Assembly: GCF_014649715.1 (NCBI RefSeq) | Contig: NZ_BMTO01000021.1 | Location: forward strand, 77,078-114,874 | Source of the DNA: Streptomyces lateritius | GTDB lineage: Bacteria > Actinomycetota > Actinomycetes > Streptomycetales > Streptomycetaceae | DNA: 37,797 nt | Direction: 5' to 3' | Shown: piece by piece, positions 20,325-29,000 of the stretch | How positions within the stretch are numbered: position 1 is the first letter of the stretch | Layout: each line of letters starts with the position of its first letter | Translations under genes and position numbers: made by a program | Notes under the pieces: model-generated | Database searches by the model: none | What the model was told of the DNA's origin: nothing | Seen by the model: the letters and a program-made list of their open reading frames with translations, nothing else

Positions 20325-20948
20325 ATGACCACGTACGTCTACGTGATCGGCGAACAGGGCTCGTCCATCGTCAAGATCGGCACCACGAACGACCTCAGCC
20401 TCCGGCTGACCGCGCTCCAGACCGGCAACCCGAACCCCCTCGTACTCCTGTGGAGTCACCAGGGCAACAGAGAGCTCGAGGGACACCTCCACGCGACGTT
20501 CGCCGCCTACCGGGTGCGCGGGGAATGGTTCGACCTGACCGCCTTGGGAGATCCGGCGGAAGTTGTTCAGTGCGCGGCAACGTCCGCTGGGCGAGAGCTC
20601 CTGCCGGCTCCTCGACGGGCGCCGGGCACAGCGAGGCGTGAGCGCGGGCTGACTCAGCGCACTCCAGACATGACCAAGATCCAGGCAAGCTTGCGGCGGA
20701 GCTACGTCTTGGAAGAACGCTTCGGCACCCGAAAGCACTTCACGATTCAGCAAGCCGCCGAAGCACTGGAGGAGCCGCTCGACATCGTCGAAGCGTACGT
20801 GTGGAAGAGGGTGGCCATGAGGGAGCTCGTCCACCGCCGCGACCTTGGGAGAGGCGGCAAGGAGCCGCTGTTCACGATTCCGGGGATCGACGACTGCGAG
20901 GTGAACTACTACATGCTCGGCCCGCGGTCCCGTCCCGCAGGCTCCTGA
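20325..20948 (+). CDS. GIY-YIG (MUG113/T5orf172-type) domain protein with extra C-terminal domain
   Basis: 207 residues, ATG 20325 after AGGGGGAACG. Residues 1-80 form a GIY-YIG-like nuclease fold of the MUG113/T5orf172 type: YVYVIGEQGSSIVKIGTTND, then LRLTALQTGNPNPLVLLWSH, then ELEGHLHATFAAYRVRGEWF. The tyrosines, the Lys-Ile-Gly turn, the Arg and the conserved Glu of the helix are present, so it could cut DNA. Residues 110-200 are a separate helical, HTH-like domain (FTIQQAAEALEEPLDIVEAY). Such proteins occur in phages and mobile elements; whether this one acts in defence or in element maintenance cannot be told. Confidence 0.75.
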   Translation: MTTYVYVIGEQGSSIVKIGTTNDLSLRLTALQTGNPNPLVLLWSHQGNRELEGHLHATFAAYRVRGEWFDLTALGDPAEVVQCAATSAGRELLPAPRRAPGTARRERGLTQRTPDMTKIQASLRRSYVLEERFGTRKHFTIQQAAEALEEPLDIVEAYVWKRVAMRELVHRRDLGRGGKEPLFTIPGIDDCEVNYYMLGPRSRPAGS

Positions 20949-21184
20949 TCTCATCTACGGGCCGTAGCCGCGTCCCCATGGACTCCGAGTGGCGCGCGAG
21001 CCGCGCAGAACCCGGGGAGACAACGGCGATCGGCGAGACCCACCGTCGCCCAGGCCGGCCGCCTGCTGCGCCGCACCCCCTAGAACCACTCGCCGCTGCT
21101 TCGACCACCATTCCGTCAAGACGTGCGGCTATTGCCGGTGCCGCGCGTCATCATGGTCCGACCGTTCGCGCACCTGGAGAGCCC

Positions 21185-21862
21185 ATGCCCGTCCGCCGAT
21201 TCGGCCGCCCCAGCCCCGTTGTCACGATCGACCGGAGCGTCCTGACCAACGAGACCCTGAGCCCGACTGCCCGCCTCGTCTACGCCCTGCTCCTGGCCTG
21301 CCTGGATACGGACACCGGGCCGGACGAAGTCGCTCACCTCGCCGGCTTGTCGTCCGTCGATGAACTGGCGCCGTTCCTCAATGAACTCGAGGCCGTGGGC
21401 GCTGCAGACGTGAAGGACCACGTCGGCGCCGGGCAGGTCATCACAGTCCACGAGTCGCCCCTACTGCCGGAACAGCGCACCCACGCCTGCGTTCCGTGTC
21501 AGGACTGCGGCGGGTGCTCCTGCGAGTACATCAAGGGCCTGTGCCGGCCCTGCTCGCACATTCGCGACATCCGCAATCAAGCCCGAGCCGACATCGCTCG
21601 CTGGCAGCAGGAAGTCGAGCAGGGCAAGACCTACGCCATCGGATCGGGCGGCGCCCGGCTTCACCGTTGGGACTGTTCCTCGCTGAACACGGTTGAGCGG
21701 AGCGTCGACTCTCTGGAGAGCGCCATCAAGGCTGCGAAGGCGGGAGCGGACCCTGGCTACGTCTACTGGCCCCGGCTGCCGAAGCTGTACACGGCCGAGG
21801 AGCTGCGCTTGAAGGGTTCGAAGAAGCGGAACTGCGGGCTGTGCGGCCCCGACCCGCTGTAG
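21185..21862 (+). CDS. HTH protein with cysteine-rich C-terminal half
   Basis: 225 residues from ATG 21185 (GGAGAG site). Residues 15-80 resemble the winged helix of plasmid replication proteins (LSPTARLVYALLLACLDTDT, then LSSVDELAPFLNELEAVGA). From about residue 100 there are many cysteines (ACVPCQDCGGCSCEYIKGLC, then RPCSHIRD), indicating one or two zinc sites, and a final NCGLCGPDPL. A longer upstream frame is disregarded because its residues are non-coding in character. A nucleic-acid-binding role on the element is likely; no named family. Confidence 0.65.
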   Translation: MPVRRFGRPSPVVTIDRSVLTNETLSPTARLVYALLLACLDTDTGPDEVAHLAGLSSVDELAPFLNELEAVGAADVKDHVGAGQVITVHESPLLPEQRTHACVPCQDCGGCSCEYIKGLCRPCSHIRDIRNQARADIARWQQEVEQGKTYAIGSGGARLHRWDCSSLNTVERSVDSLESAIKAAKAGADPGYVYWPRLPKLYTAEELRLKGSKKRNCGLCGPDPL

Positions 21863-21881
21863 CAGCGCAGGCAGTTTGCCG

Positions 21882-22352
21882 TCAGGTCGCGTCCTCGGCG
21901 AGCGCCCTACGCACGGCGCTGATGTAGGCAGTGCGCGTGGTTACCACCACCTCTGGGTTCCCCGCAGAACGGGCATACTGCCTGACCGCATCTAGGTATC
22001 GAAGGGCAGCCATAACGACGTCCGAAGGTCCCTCGAGAGGTCCCTCGAGCTCAACCAGACCAAAGGCGCTCACCATCCGTGTACCGCTGTCCGCCTCGCG
22101 ACTGTCCTGCCATTCAGATCCGGCAGTCAGGAGTTCGGCATATACCTGTCGCCGGCGGTCGTCCGCGCGGGCGCGGCGTTGTTCGTCGAGGGTGGCCTGG
22201 ACGGTGGCTATCAGCGCATTCGCCTGCGCGAGGCCCGCCTTCTCCGCCCCCTCGGCCTGGCGGTGGCCAGCCTTCAACGCGAAGAACCCTGTCGTGATGC
22301 TGCCCAAGATGGCCGACCCGGCGGCGATCAGGGCGATCCCCCACTCACTCAT
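21882..22352 (-). CDS. Membrane-anchored coiled-coil protein
   Basis: 156 residues from ATG 22352 (ATG 22364 is an alternative). One N-terminal transmembrane helix (GIALIAAGSAILGSITTGFF) is followed by a charged coiled coil (ANALIATVQATLDEQRRARA, then DDRRRQVYAELL) and an alpha-helical cytoplasmic domain. This type of short protein is common in streptomycete genomes and has no known function. Converges with the gene ending at 21862, 20 bases away. Confidence 0.65.
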   Translation of the reverse strand: MSEWGIALIAAGSAILGSITTGFFALKAGHRQAEGAEKAGLAQANALIATVQATLDEQRRARADDRRRQVYAELLTAGSEWQDSREADSGTRMVSAFGLVELEGPLEGPSDVVMAALRYLDAVRQYARSAGNPEVVVTTRTAYISAVRRALAEDAT

Positions 22353-22471
22353 GCGGTGGATCATCCCACCCGTCCCACCTGTTGCGACGGCTGGTTTTAC
22401 GCCCTTGTGGCCGGGCATGGTTGCCCGTCACCTTCGGTGTCGACACCCGTGTCGATCGCGAGGGGGACCTG

Positions 22472-22723
22472 TTGGCCAATCCGACCGCACCCGCACCCCG
22501 ACCCTTGACCCTGTGGACTGGCCGCGCGCTCCTGCATTGGGCGCGCCTTCTCCAGCGGACGGTCGCGTCCCGCGACCGCCGCAAGTCCCTCGTTGCCCGC
22601 CGGAACGCTGCGATGCGCGCCGCATACGAGCGAGGGGTGGACCGGGAGACGATCGCCCGGACGATCGGTCTGAGTCAGGCCCATGTGGGTCAGGCTCTCC
22701 GCGGGGAGCCCACCCCGGAGTAG
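22472..22723 (+). CDS. Small HTH protein
   Basis: 83 residues if started at TTG 22472, which has GAGGGGGA at 4 bases; the frame is open further upstream without a better start. The C-terminal 45 residues are an HTH (NAAMRAAYERGVDRETIART, then IGLSQAHVGQALRGE). The N-terminal half is basic. Probably a small DNA-binding regulator. Followed by a hairpin at 22790-22821. Confidence 0.5.
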   Translation: MANPTAPAPRPLTLWTGRALLHWARLLQRTVASRDRRKSLVARRNAAMRAAYERGVDRETIARTIGLSQAHVGQALRGEPTPE

Positions 22724-22789
22724 CCGCTGCCCGCTACGGTGGCCGGCGGTGGTTCACCTACGGGTGAGCGCTTCGTCGGCCCGCCCCAT

Positions 22790-22821
22790 GTGCCCCCGGT
22801 CCGCGCTCTGGACGGGGGCAC
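22790..22821 (+). terminator. Hairpin after the small HTH gene
   Basis: GTGCCCCCGGTCC at 22790-22802 pairs with GGACGGGGGCAC at 22810-22821, with one bulged G. Confidence 0.6.
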
Positions 22822-22901
22822 CGGCGGTACGGGGGGATCCCTCCCTCACTCATGCCGGGTGTCCTGCCGCGAACCCCCGGACACGGCCCCCGGCCGAACC
22901 C

Positions 22902-22907
22902 TAGGCT
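22902..22907 (+). promoter_or_regulatory. Candidate -10 element for a leaderless transcript
   Basis: TAGGCT ends 6 bases before ATG 22914 and there is no Shine-Dalgarno between them. This spacing would place the transcription start on the A of the start codon, as in the many leaderless mRNAs of Streptomyces. Confidence 0.5.
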
Positions 22908-22913
22908 CATGCC

Positions 22914-23297
22914 ATGGACACCCCTTCCCTCGACGACCTCGGCGACGACGTCTGGATCGAGGCCGGCCAGACGGTCAGCAGCCCCGACGAGCTCCGCGAG
23001 TACATCGCGCACCTCCGGACGGTCGCTCATCACATGCACACCGGCCTCACACGGGCCGCGTGGGGCGCCCTTCAGGGCCAGGCGTGGGGTGAGCGTGCCA
23101 TCGAGGAGCAGCCGTTGAGCGAGGACATCCTCGAGGCGTTCAGCATGACCATCACGCCGTCCGGGATGGCCGCGAAGGATGCCGTCTACCGACAGTCGAT
23201 CGGGACGTTGCTGGCCACCCTCGAGGCCGTGGACCAGGCGACGCTCACCGCCTGGCTGGCCCAGATCAACGCAGCCGACCCAGACCGGAAGGCCTGA
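22914..23297 (+). CDS. Hypothetical soluble protein, first of a pair
   Basis: 127 residues, acidic and helical, with no recognisable domain. Segments such as ELREYIAHLRTVAHHMHTGL and AVYRQSIGTLLATLEAVDQA suggest a helical bundle. Probably translated from a leaderless mRNA. The next gene starts 4 bases after its stop, so they form an operon. Confidence 0.6.
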   Translation: MDTPSLDDLGDDVWIEAGQTVSSPDELREYIAHLRTVAHHMHTGLTRAAWGALQGQAWGERAIEEQPLSEDILEAFSMTITPSGMAAKDAVYRQSIGTLLATLEAVDQATLTAWLAQINAADPDRKA

Positions 23298-23301
23298 CCC
23301 A

Positions 23302-23772
23302 GTGCCTGAGACCTCGCCCGAGCCGACGCCGACCGACGGCCACGACTACGTGCCCACCGAGGTGGACCTGAAAGAGCTCACGGACTTCGTCTGGGAACGG
23401 ACGCGTGAGGAAGCCGGTACCGCAGGGCAGATGAACTACTTCCGCGACAGTGCAGGAATGACCCTTGCCCCTCACTTCCTGCGCCCAGGCCTTGTGTCCG
23501 AGACCGCTCGCCAGGATGGCGAACGAAAGGGCTCCAAGTGGTGGGAGGAGCACTCCCCGGAGCGATTCGTGAACATGGCGCACACGGTGTTCAACCTCAC
23601 CCTGACGTTGGCGGACAGGGCTCGTGTGGCGATGGCCCGCAGGGATCTCGGTTACGAGTACGGAGTGCGGCATTGCTGGGATGCGATGACCCAGGCCGCC
23701 GACCTGTGGAAGGACCACCCGGACTTCAAGCCCTCGTGGGCCGAGGTTGAGGAGCCCGCTGAGACGGTCTGA
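23302..23772 (+). CDS. Hypothetical soluble protein, second of the pair
   Basis: 156 residues from GTG 23302. The frame is open upstream, overlapping the preceding gene. Helical and acidic, with DLKELTDFVWERTREEAGTA near the N-terminus and a tryptophan-rich C-terminal region (HCWDAMTQAADLWKDHPDFK). No family is recognised. The start choice is based on the 4-base spacing to the preceding stop. Confidence 0.6.
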   Translation: MPETSPEPTPTDGHDYVPTEVDLKELTDFVWERTREEAGTAGQMNYFRDSAGMTLAPHFLRPGLVSETARQDGERKGSKWWEEHSPERFVNMAHTVFNLTLTLADRARVAMARRDLGYEYGVRHCWDAMTQAADLWKDHPDFKPSWAEVEEPAETV

Positions 23773-23838
23773 CCGTCCCCGTGCCCGGGGCAGGGCCGCT
23801 GCGCTAGCCTCGGGCGTAACCGACAACAAGGAGGACCC

Positions 23839-24051
23839 GTGGCGCACCTCATCTTCGACGAGGACGAGCAGCAGCAGCTGCGCGAGTCCGCCCGCGAGCG
23901 CGCCGCAGCCGGCGAAGGACTCCTCGCCTACGCGCTCGAGCAGATCGCCGCCGAGGGCATCGACCTGTCGAACGCCACCCCCTACGCCGCTGTGCAGGCC
24001 CGGTACGGTCTCGGCGACGCCGACGCTGCCCGTACGCCCGGCGCCGCCTGA
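23839..24051 (+). CDS. Putative antitoxin of a type II toxin-antitoxin pair
   Basis: 70 residues from GTG 23839 with AAGGAGG at 5 bases, and a possible -10 TAGCCT at 23805. Acidic and helical (EDEQQQLRESARERAAAGEG, then LLAYALEQIAAEGIDLSNAT), short, and placed immediately before a RelE/ParE-like gene with a TGATG overlap at 24049-24053. No DNA-binding motif is obvious, so the antitoxin call rests mainly on size, order and coupling. Confidence 0.5.
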   Translation: MAHLIFDEDEQQQLRESARERAAAGEGLLAYALEQIAAEGIDLSNATPYAAVQARYGLGDADAARTPGAA

Positions 24052-24305
24052 TGTCACCCAAGCACGGCCCCTGGCGCGCCCACGTCGTCCTCCACGACGT
24101 TGCGGAGCAGCAGATCGAGGCGATGACCGACGCCGAACGCGAAATCCTCGACCCGGCGATCGTCCGCCTCTCCCTCGACCACCGGCTCGGCGCCCAGGTC
24201 GAGGGGAAGATGGAGTGGGAGTACCGCGACAGCCGGGTCCGGATCGTGTACATCCCGACCGCGCTCGGCACCGTCATCCTCGTCGCGTACGTCGAGGTCG
24301 ACTGA
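24051..24305 (+). CDS. Putative RelE/ParE-like toxin
   Basis: 84 residues. The predicted pattern is beta, two helices, three strands, as in the RelE/ParE fold: WRAHVVLHDVAEQQIEAMTD, then ILDPAIVRLSLDHRLG, then EWEYRDSRVRIVYIP, then TVILVAYVEVD. The basic pair around YRDSRVRIVYI matches the conserved Arg region of these toxins. RelE-type members cut mRNA on the ribosome and ParE-type members inhibit gyrase; this sequence cannot be placed in either. Coupled to the upstream small acidic gene. Confidence 0.6.
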   Translation: MSPKHGPWRAHVVLHDVAEQQIEAMTDAEREILDPAIVRLSLDHRLGAQVEGKMEWEYRDSRVRIVYIPTALGTVILVAYVEVD

Positions 24306-24416
24306 CCCGCGCCCCTCACCGTCCTGTACCCCGGGGATGCCTGACCGTTCGTCATGGCACGCTGGAGGGGTTCATCTGAACGGAAGCGCCCCCTGTGTCT
24401 TGGGGAACTGCTGGCC

Positions 24417-24445
24417 GGCCCCGTACCCGTCATGGGTACGGGGCC
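24417..24445. terminator. 12-bp stem terminator between convergent genes
   Basis: GGCCCCGTACCC at 24417-24428 pairs exactly with 24434-24445 around a 5-base loop. It lies between the toxin-like gene (plus) and the nuclease gene (minus), so it can serve both. Confidence 0.75.
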
Positions 24446-24463
24446 GAGCTGTTGAGCCCGCCG

Positions 24464-25147
24464 CTACGGGACCGGGGTGTAGTGGACGACCTGCTTCTCG
24501 CACGGGCCGCCGGCGTACACCTTGATGGCGTCGATCTCGGCCTGGTCGGCGGTCAGGCCCCAGCGGAGCTTCGTCGCAGTCCACTCGGCCAGGTAGCGGC
24601 AGGTGACGCCCGGGGCCGGAGGCATCCACGTCGCCGGGTCCTGGTCGGCCTTCTGGCGGTTCGTCCGCGCGGTAACCGCGACGAGGCTGGTGGCCGCGTC
24701 CTGGTCGTTGGCGTACGCCTCACGACGTTTCGTGTCCCAGGCGGAGGCTCCGGAGTCCCAGGCCTCGGCGAGCGGGACCATGTGGTCGATGTCGAGTTTC
24801 GCGGGGTCGGTGACTTCCTGCTCGTCGTAGTACGAGAGCCACTCGCCCTCGCCGACCTTGCAGCCGGTTGCGACAGCCGGGGCTTCGGTCGCCTCGGCGA
24901 GGAGGACTTCGGCCCGGGTGTTGCAGCCGTCGGCCGGGTCGAGGCCGGTGTTCCAGTGACGGAACTTGTCCCGGGTGTAGCCGGCCCTGCTCTCGTCGTC
25001 GACAGGGATCTGGCTGATCGCGTAGGAGAGCGGGAATGTCTGCGCGACGGCCGGTGCGGCGGGGGCGGCCTGGGCGGAGGCGGGCAGTGCAAGCGGGGTC
25101 AGGACGAGGGAGAGCGCGGCGAGACCGCGAGCCATGTTCTTGATCAT
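24464..25147 (-). CDS. Secreted HNH-family nuclease (DUF1524 type)
   Basis: 227 residues. The signal peptide is about 28 residues (ARGLAALSLVLTPLALPASA). The mature protein has the His-Asn-His layout of secreted actinobacterial HNH nucleases: KLDIDHMVPLAEAWDSGASA (about 118-137), AYANDQDAATSLVAVTARTN (about 145-164), then KADQDPATWMPP. The DH and Asn residues needed for metal-dependent DNA or RNA cleavage are present. It probably digests extracellular nucleic acid. ATG 25147 is used, ATG 25135 is possible; neither has a strong ribosome site. Confidence 0.88.
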   Translation of the reverse strand: MIKNMARGLAALSLVLTPLALPASAQAAPAAPAVAQTFPLSYAISQIPVDDESRAGYTRDKFRHWNTGLDPADGCNTRAEVLLAEATEAPAVATGCKVGEGEWLSYYDEQEVTDPAKLDIDHMVPLAEAWDSGASAWDTKRREAYANDQDAATSLVAVTARTNRQKADQDPATWMPPAPGVTCRYLAEWTATKLRWGLTADQAEIDAIKVYAGGPCEKQVVHYTPVP

Positions 25148-25402
25148 GAAAGCTGAATACCGGCCAAGACGGGTCGGCGACCAGCGGTTTCGTGTACAGC
25201 TCCGCCGGGTGGGTGAAGAGGTTCACCGGCGAAACGGTCCGCCACGCTCTCGGGACGGTGGTCGCTACGTCAGCGCGCGTCCCGCTTCTCCTCGCTTCCG
25301 GCACACCGCTGCGCTGTCTCTGCGCGGCCTGGTCGCTGGCCGGCCCGCGGTGGCGGAGCCGAGAGCGGGCCGGGTGGGCGGCCGTGCCGCGCGCGACCCG
25401 CG

Positions 25403-25603
25403 TCAGCGGGGCGCCTTGAACAAGGCGTCGACCTCATCGTGATCAAGGAACTCCTCGGCCACGCCCACCTCGGCGTCACCGCCGGCGTCTACGCCCACGT
25501 GCGACTCCGCCTCCAGCGCCAGGCCATCGACACCCTCAACAACGCCCTCAGCCCGACCGACGACGACACCGACGACCCACCTGGCACTGCTGCCGTCCGC
25601 TGA
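25403..25603 (+). pseudogene. C-terminal fragment of a tyrosine recombinase (integrase)
   Basis: The frame reads LEQGVDLIVIKELLGHAHLG, then VTAGVYAHVRLRLQRQAIDT, to TGA 25603. This is the end of the catalytic domain of an actinobacterial phage/AICE-type integrase, with the LGH histidine and the nucleophilic Tyr in VYAHV. Everything N-terminal to it, including the Arg of the RHxxAT box, is absent: the preceding 250 bases do not encode integrase in any frame. So the gene has been cut and the element cannot excise by this enzyme. Followed by a strong terminator. Confidence 0.8.
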
Positions 25604-25635
25604 CGTTGCCGTCACCGTTGCCGTCAGACACCCAA

Positions 25636-25670
25636 GAAGCCCCGCCGGAATCAAAATCCGGCGGGGCTTC
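25636..25670. terminator. 14-bp stem rho-independent-type terminator
   Basis: GAAGCCCCGCCGGA at 25636-25649 is perfectly complementary to 25657-25670, with a 7-base A-rich loop. It ends the integrase remnant and, from the other side, is the first terminator downstream of the toxin-immunity genes. Confidence 0.85.
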
Positions 25671-25774
25671 CAGAATTTTCCCTGATCTCAGGATGAGTTC
25701 TAATCCAGGAAATCAAGGGCACGAGGTTCCGAGCGATCAGGACTGCAAGCGCCGAAGGTCACTCGCACCCGTGA

Positions 25775-26065
25775 TCAGGAGTAATTGGAGTCACCTACGA
25801 CTTGACGCCAGACTCTTTCAAAGTCCACTCCTTCAATGAGCGACGGAGAAAACTCTTCCTGCTCGGCAATCTCCTCCAGGCTCGGAAGCGGACTTTCCCC
25901 GAGCATGGTCGTTCCCGAGGATGACTCACCGTCCGCGAAATCCCGACGCCCGTCCCGATAGATCTCCACCTTGCGGATCTCGTACCCCGCATCGTCGATC
26001 TCGCTGTATAGCTCGATCGGCTCATCAGGCAGGTTGTGGCTCCACAGCACCTTGAGGTATCGCAT
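25775..26065 (-). CDS. DUF6881-type immunity protein
   Basis: 96 residues. The first half (MRYLKVLWSHNLPDEPIELY, then SEIDDAGYEIRKVEIYRDGR) has the pattern of the DUF6881 domain, as I recall it from bacterial hypothetical and toxin-immunity proteins: a small beta-alpha fold. Acidic overall, as expected for a partner of a basic toxin. It begins 1 base after the stop of the RHS toxin and is less GC-rich than the RHS core, so toxin tip and immunity gene probably travel together. Its job would be to bind and block the ART-HYD1 domain inside the producer. Confidence 0.75.
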   Translation of the reverse strand: MRYLKVLWSHNLPDEPIELYSEIDDAGYEIRKVEIYRDGRRDFADGESSSGTTMLGESPLPSLEEIAEQEEFSPSLIEGVDFERVWRQVVGDSNYS

Positions 26066-26066
26066 C

Positions 26067-29000
26067 TCAGTTCGCTCCGTGACCGATTATTCGCCCGTTC
26101 AGATCCAACGGTCCTTGATTGGGGATCACATAGACGTTGTCTCTTCCCTTGACGACATTCAATCCCCTGACGTCAATCTCGACGTAGTTAGTGAACCGGC
26201 GCCCAGAGAATGGGTGCCCGAGGAAGCATCGCGACAGCTGTCCACAGGTCTTGGTTCCGGGAGTGATATCAGACAGATACTGCCCGTCACCATAGCGCGC
26301 ATCCTTCGGACGCGCCTCCTTGGTTGATGCATTCAATTTCTTGCTTCCCACGATCCCATTCATCCCGGCCTCGTCGGTGTAATGAATGAGGGTTTCGGGA
26401 GGGCAGCCGCCAGAATTGTGAACGAGGACCGGAGTCTCGCCCGCCAGCACATAGTACGTGTGGATGTCAGCAACGGTGAGGTTGTGGACGGTCTTCTGCT
26501 GGGTCCAGCGTTTGACCGCCGTTACCTGTACGTGCGTGCCCGCGCTGGTCCGGAGCCACTGTCCCGGGGTGAGGTCGGTGGCGTTGACCCACTTGCGGAG
26601 GGAAGGAACCCAGAAGGGGTGGGCGTGCGTTGCGGTGAGTGAAGCTTGGGACTTCCCTTCGGCTCCATCGGGGCCGATGGTGATCTGGACGAGATTCTTT
26701 TCGCCGCTCCCCACGATGGTGTCGGTTATTTCCTTTTCGACCGTCTCACCGGTTTCGGGGTCGGTGGCCAGGACCTTGTCACCAACTACTAGATCCTCGA
26801 TAGGGACAGTGCGTCCGTCAGCTGCAACGACGAGGGTTCCGGGTACGAAGCTGTTCCCTGAGTCGCATTTCGACTTTCCCTTGAAGGTCTTTTTCGCCAC
26901 TACGGCTAGGGCTACGTCGAATACAATCTTTGCTGATCCTTGGGCGCTTCTTCCGTTGGAAAGGTCGCCTGCGATCTCACTTACTCTGCCGACTACTCCT
27001 TCGGCGGAGCTCGCGATCAGACTGCCGGGGTTGATGCGGTTCCAAAGATCGCTTCCTGCTTCCTGGCAGGTTCCGTTCAGGGTGACGCAGTCGCGGATGT
27101 TTGTGAGTTCGGTGGTGACTGTTTCCTTGATCGAGGTTGTGAACTTGACTCCCTCGTCCCACAGTGCGTTGCCGAAGTCTGAGAGCCAGCCACCGCCACC
27201 GCCACCGCCACCGCCACCGCCACCGCCACCGCCACCGCCACCAGTGCTACCGCCGCCGGTGCCACCGCCACCGGCATTGTTCTTTTTCTCTTTGGGTTCG
27301 GTTCCTCCGTCGTTCTTGATCTGCCCATTTGGTTGAAATGCGGTATCCGTCTCGCAGCGGCCGTTCCCGGCGTCGAGGCACATTCCGGTCGGGTCAGCGT
27401 ATGTGATGGGGCTGTTGGCCGCGTAGCCGTAGCCGTTGAGGGTCTGCGGCTTGTCGGTTTCAAGGAGCGGGTCGACGCTGATGAACTGCCCCAGGGCTGG
27501 GTCGTATTCGCGGGCGCCGATGTGCGTGTAGCCGGTGGTGGTGTCGATGTCGCCGCCGACAAAGCCCTTCTGGCCCGGCCAGAAGAACGGTGCCGCGCCA
27601 CGCTGTCCGCCGTAGGGGAGGGACTTACGGCGGTTGAAGGCGAGGGTGGTGGAGCTGAAGGACAGGGTGTTGGTGTTGTGGTGGTCGGCGATGAGGAGGC
27701 GGACCTTGCCGTCGCTGCTGGTGCGGACGGCAGACCCTCCGGGGACGGCGTAGTAGCGGGTGCCGGCCAGGGTGTTGGTCGACTTAGCCAGGACGAGTTC
27801 TTGACCGCCAGGGAGGTAGAGGGTGGTGGCGGCGGGTTCGCGCTTGATGATGCGGGAGTTCCCGGCGTCGTAGAGAAACGAGGTGGTGGCGCCGGAGATG
27901 GTGGAGGTCTTGAGCTTGCCTTCTTCGTTCCAGGTCAGGTCCTGGACCGGTCCGGCGTTCGCAGGGGTCTTCTTGGTGAGGTTGCCGGTGGCGTCGTAGG
28001 CGTAGGTGTCGGTTCCGGTGGCTCCGCCGGTGGCGGTGACGCTGCGGACGGCGTGGGCCTGGTCCGCACCGGTGGTGGTCGGGTAGGTGTAGGTGCGGGT
28101 GGTGTCGGCCGTGATGGGGCCGGCCTTGTGGAGGGTTTCGGTCTTGCGCTGGCCGGTGTCGGTGAAGGTCCAGCTGGTCCAGTACGGATCGGTGGAGCCG
28201 AGGTTGGGGGTACCGGTGCCGTTCACGGGCTTGGTGGCGCAGGCGTCGCCGCTTGTCCAGGCTTCGGTGAGGCGGCGGGCCCAGTCGTAGCTGAAGCACT
28301 GGTGGTCGAGCTTGGTGCCGTCGTCCTGGGCGTCGCGGATGCCCGTGATGTTGCCGGCCGGGTCGTAGGCGTAGGTGATGTTGGACGGGGTCGCGGGGCT
28401 CGTCGCCTCGCGGTCTGTCTTGGACGTGAGCAGGCGCCGGGTGGACGTCTCATAGGTGAGCGTCTGGGTGACGATCTTGCCGATGTTGCCGAGCTGGGCC
28501 TGGGCGAGCTCCCCCCAGGGTGTGTAGCTGGCGCCGCGGAGGTATGCATGGGCGCTCGTGGACAGGGCGCCCTCGACTATGCCGAGGAGGTCTTGGGCTC
28601 CGTAGCTGGAGGTGACCGTTTCGGCCGGGAGCGCGGTGGTGGCGTTGGTGTTGGTGGTGCTGTAGGCGGCGGTCTTGGGCAGGGAGCTGACCGGCGTGGC
28701 CGTCGTGGCGACGGTGTAGGTGCCGGCCAGCTTCTCCTCGCCAGTCACGGACGGGACGGTGACGGTCGTTCCCGTGGGGTTACCGGCCGTGTCGTAGCCG
28801 TTGACCTTGGTGGTGTAGGCCGCGTTCGCGGTGATGGAGGAGTCGTAGCGGGTCGAGGTCGCCGGGAGGCCGAGACCGTTCGTCGCGCTGTCGTAGGTCC
28901 ACTCGGCGAGCTTGGGACCGGTCGTGGAGCCGGTGCGCAGGCTGCTCTTGCGGCCGAGTTCGTCGTAGGTGGTGGCCAGCGTGCCGCGGGCGTCGGTCAC

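Noticed and set aside
25192..25419. 75-codon ORF before the integrase stub as the missing integrase part
   Set aside because: Its residues (VKRFTGETVRHALGTVV...) show none of the integrase motifs such as the RHxxAT box, so it is not the N-terminal part of that gene.
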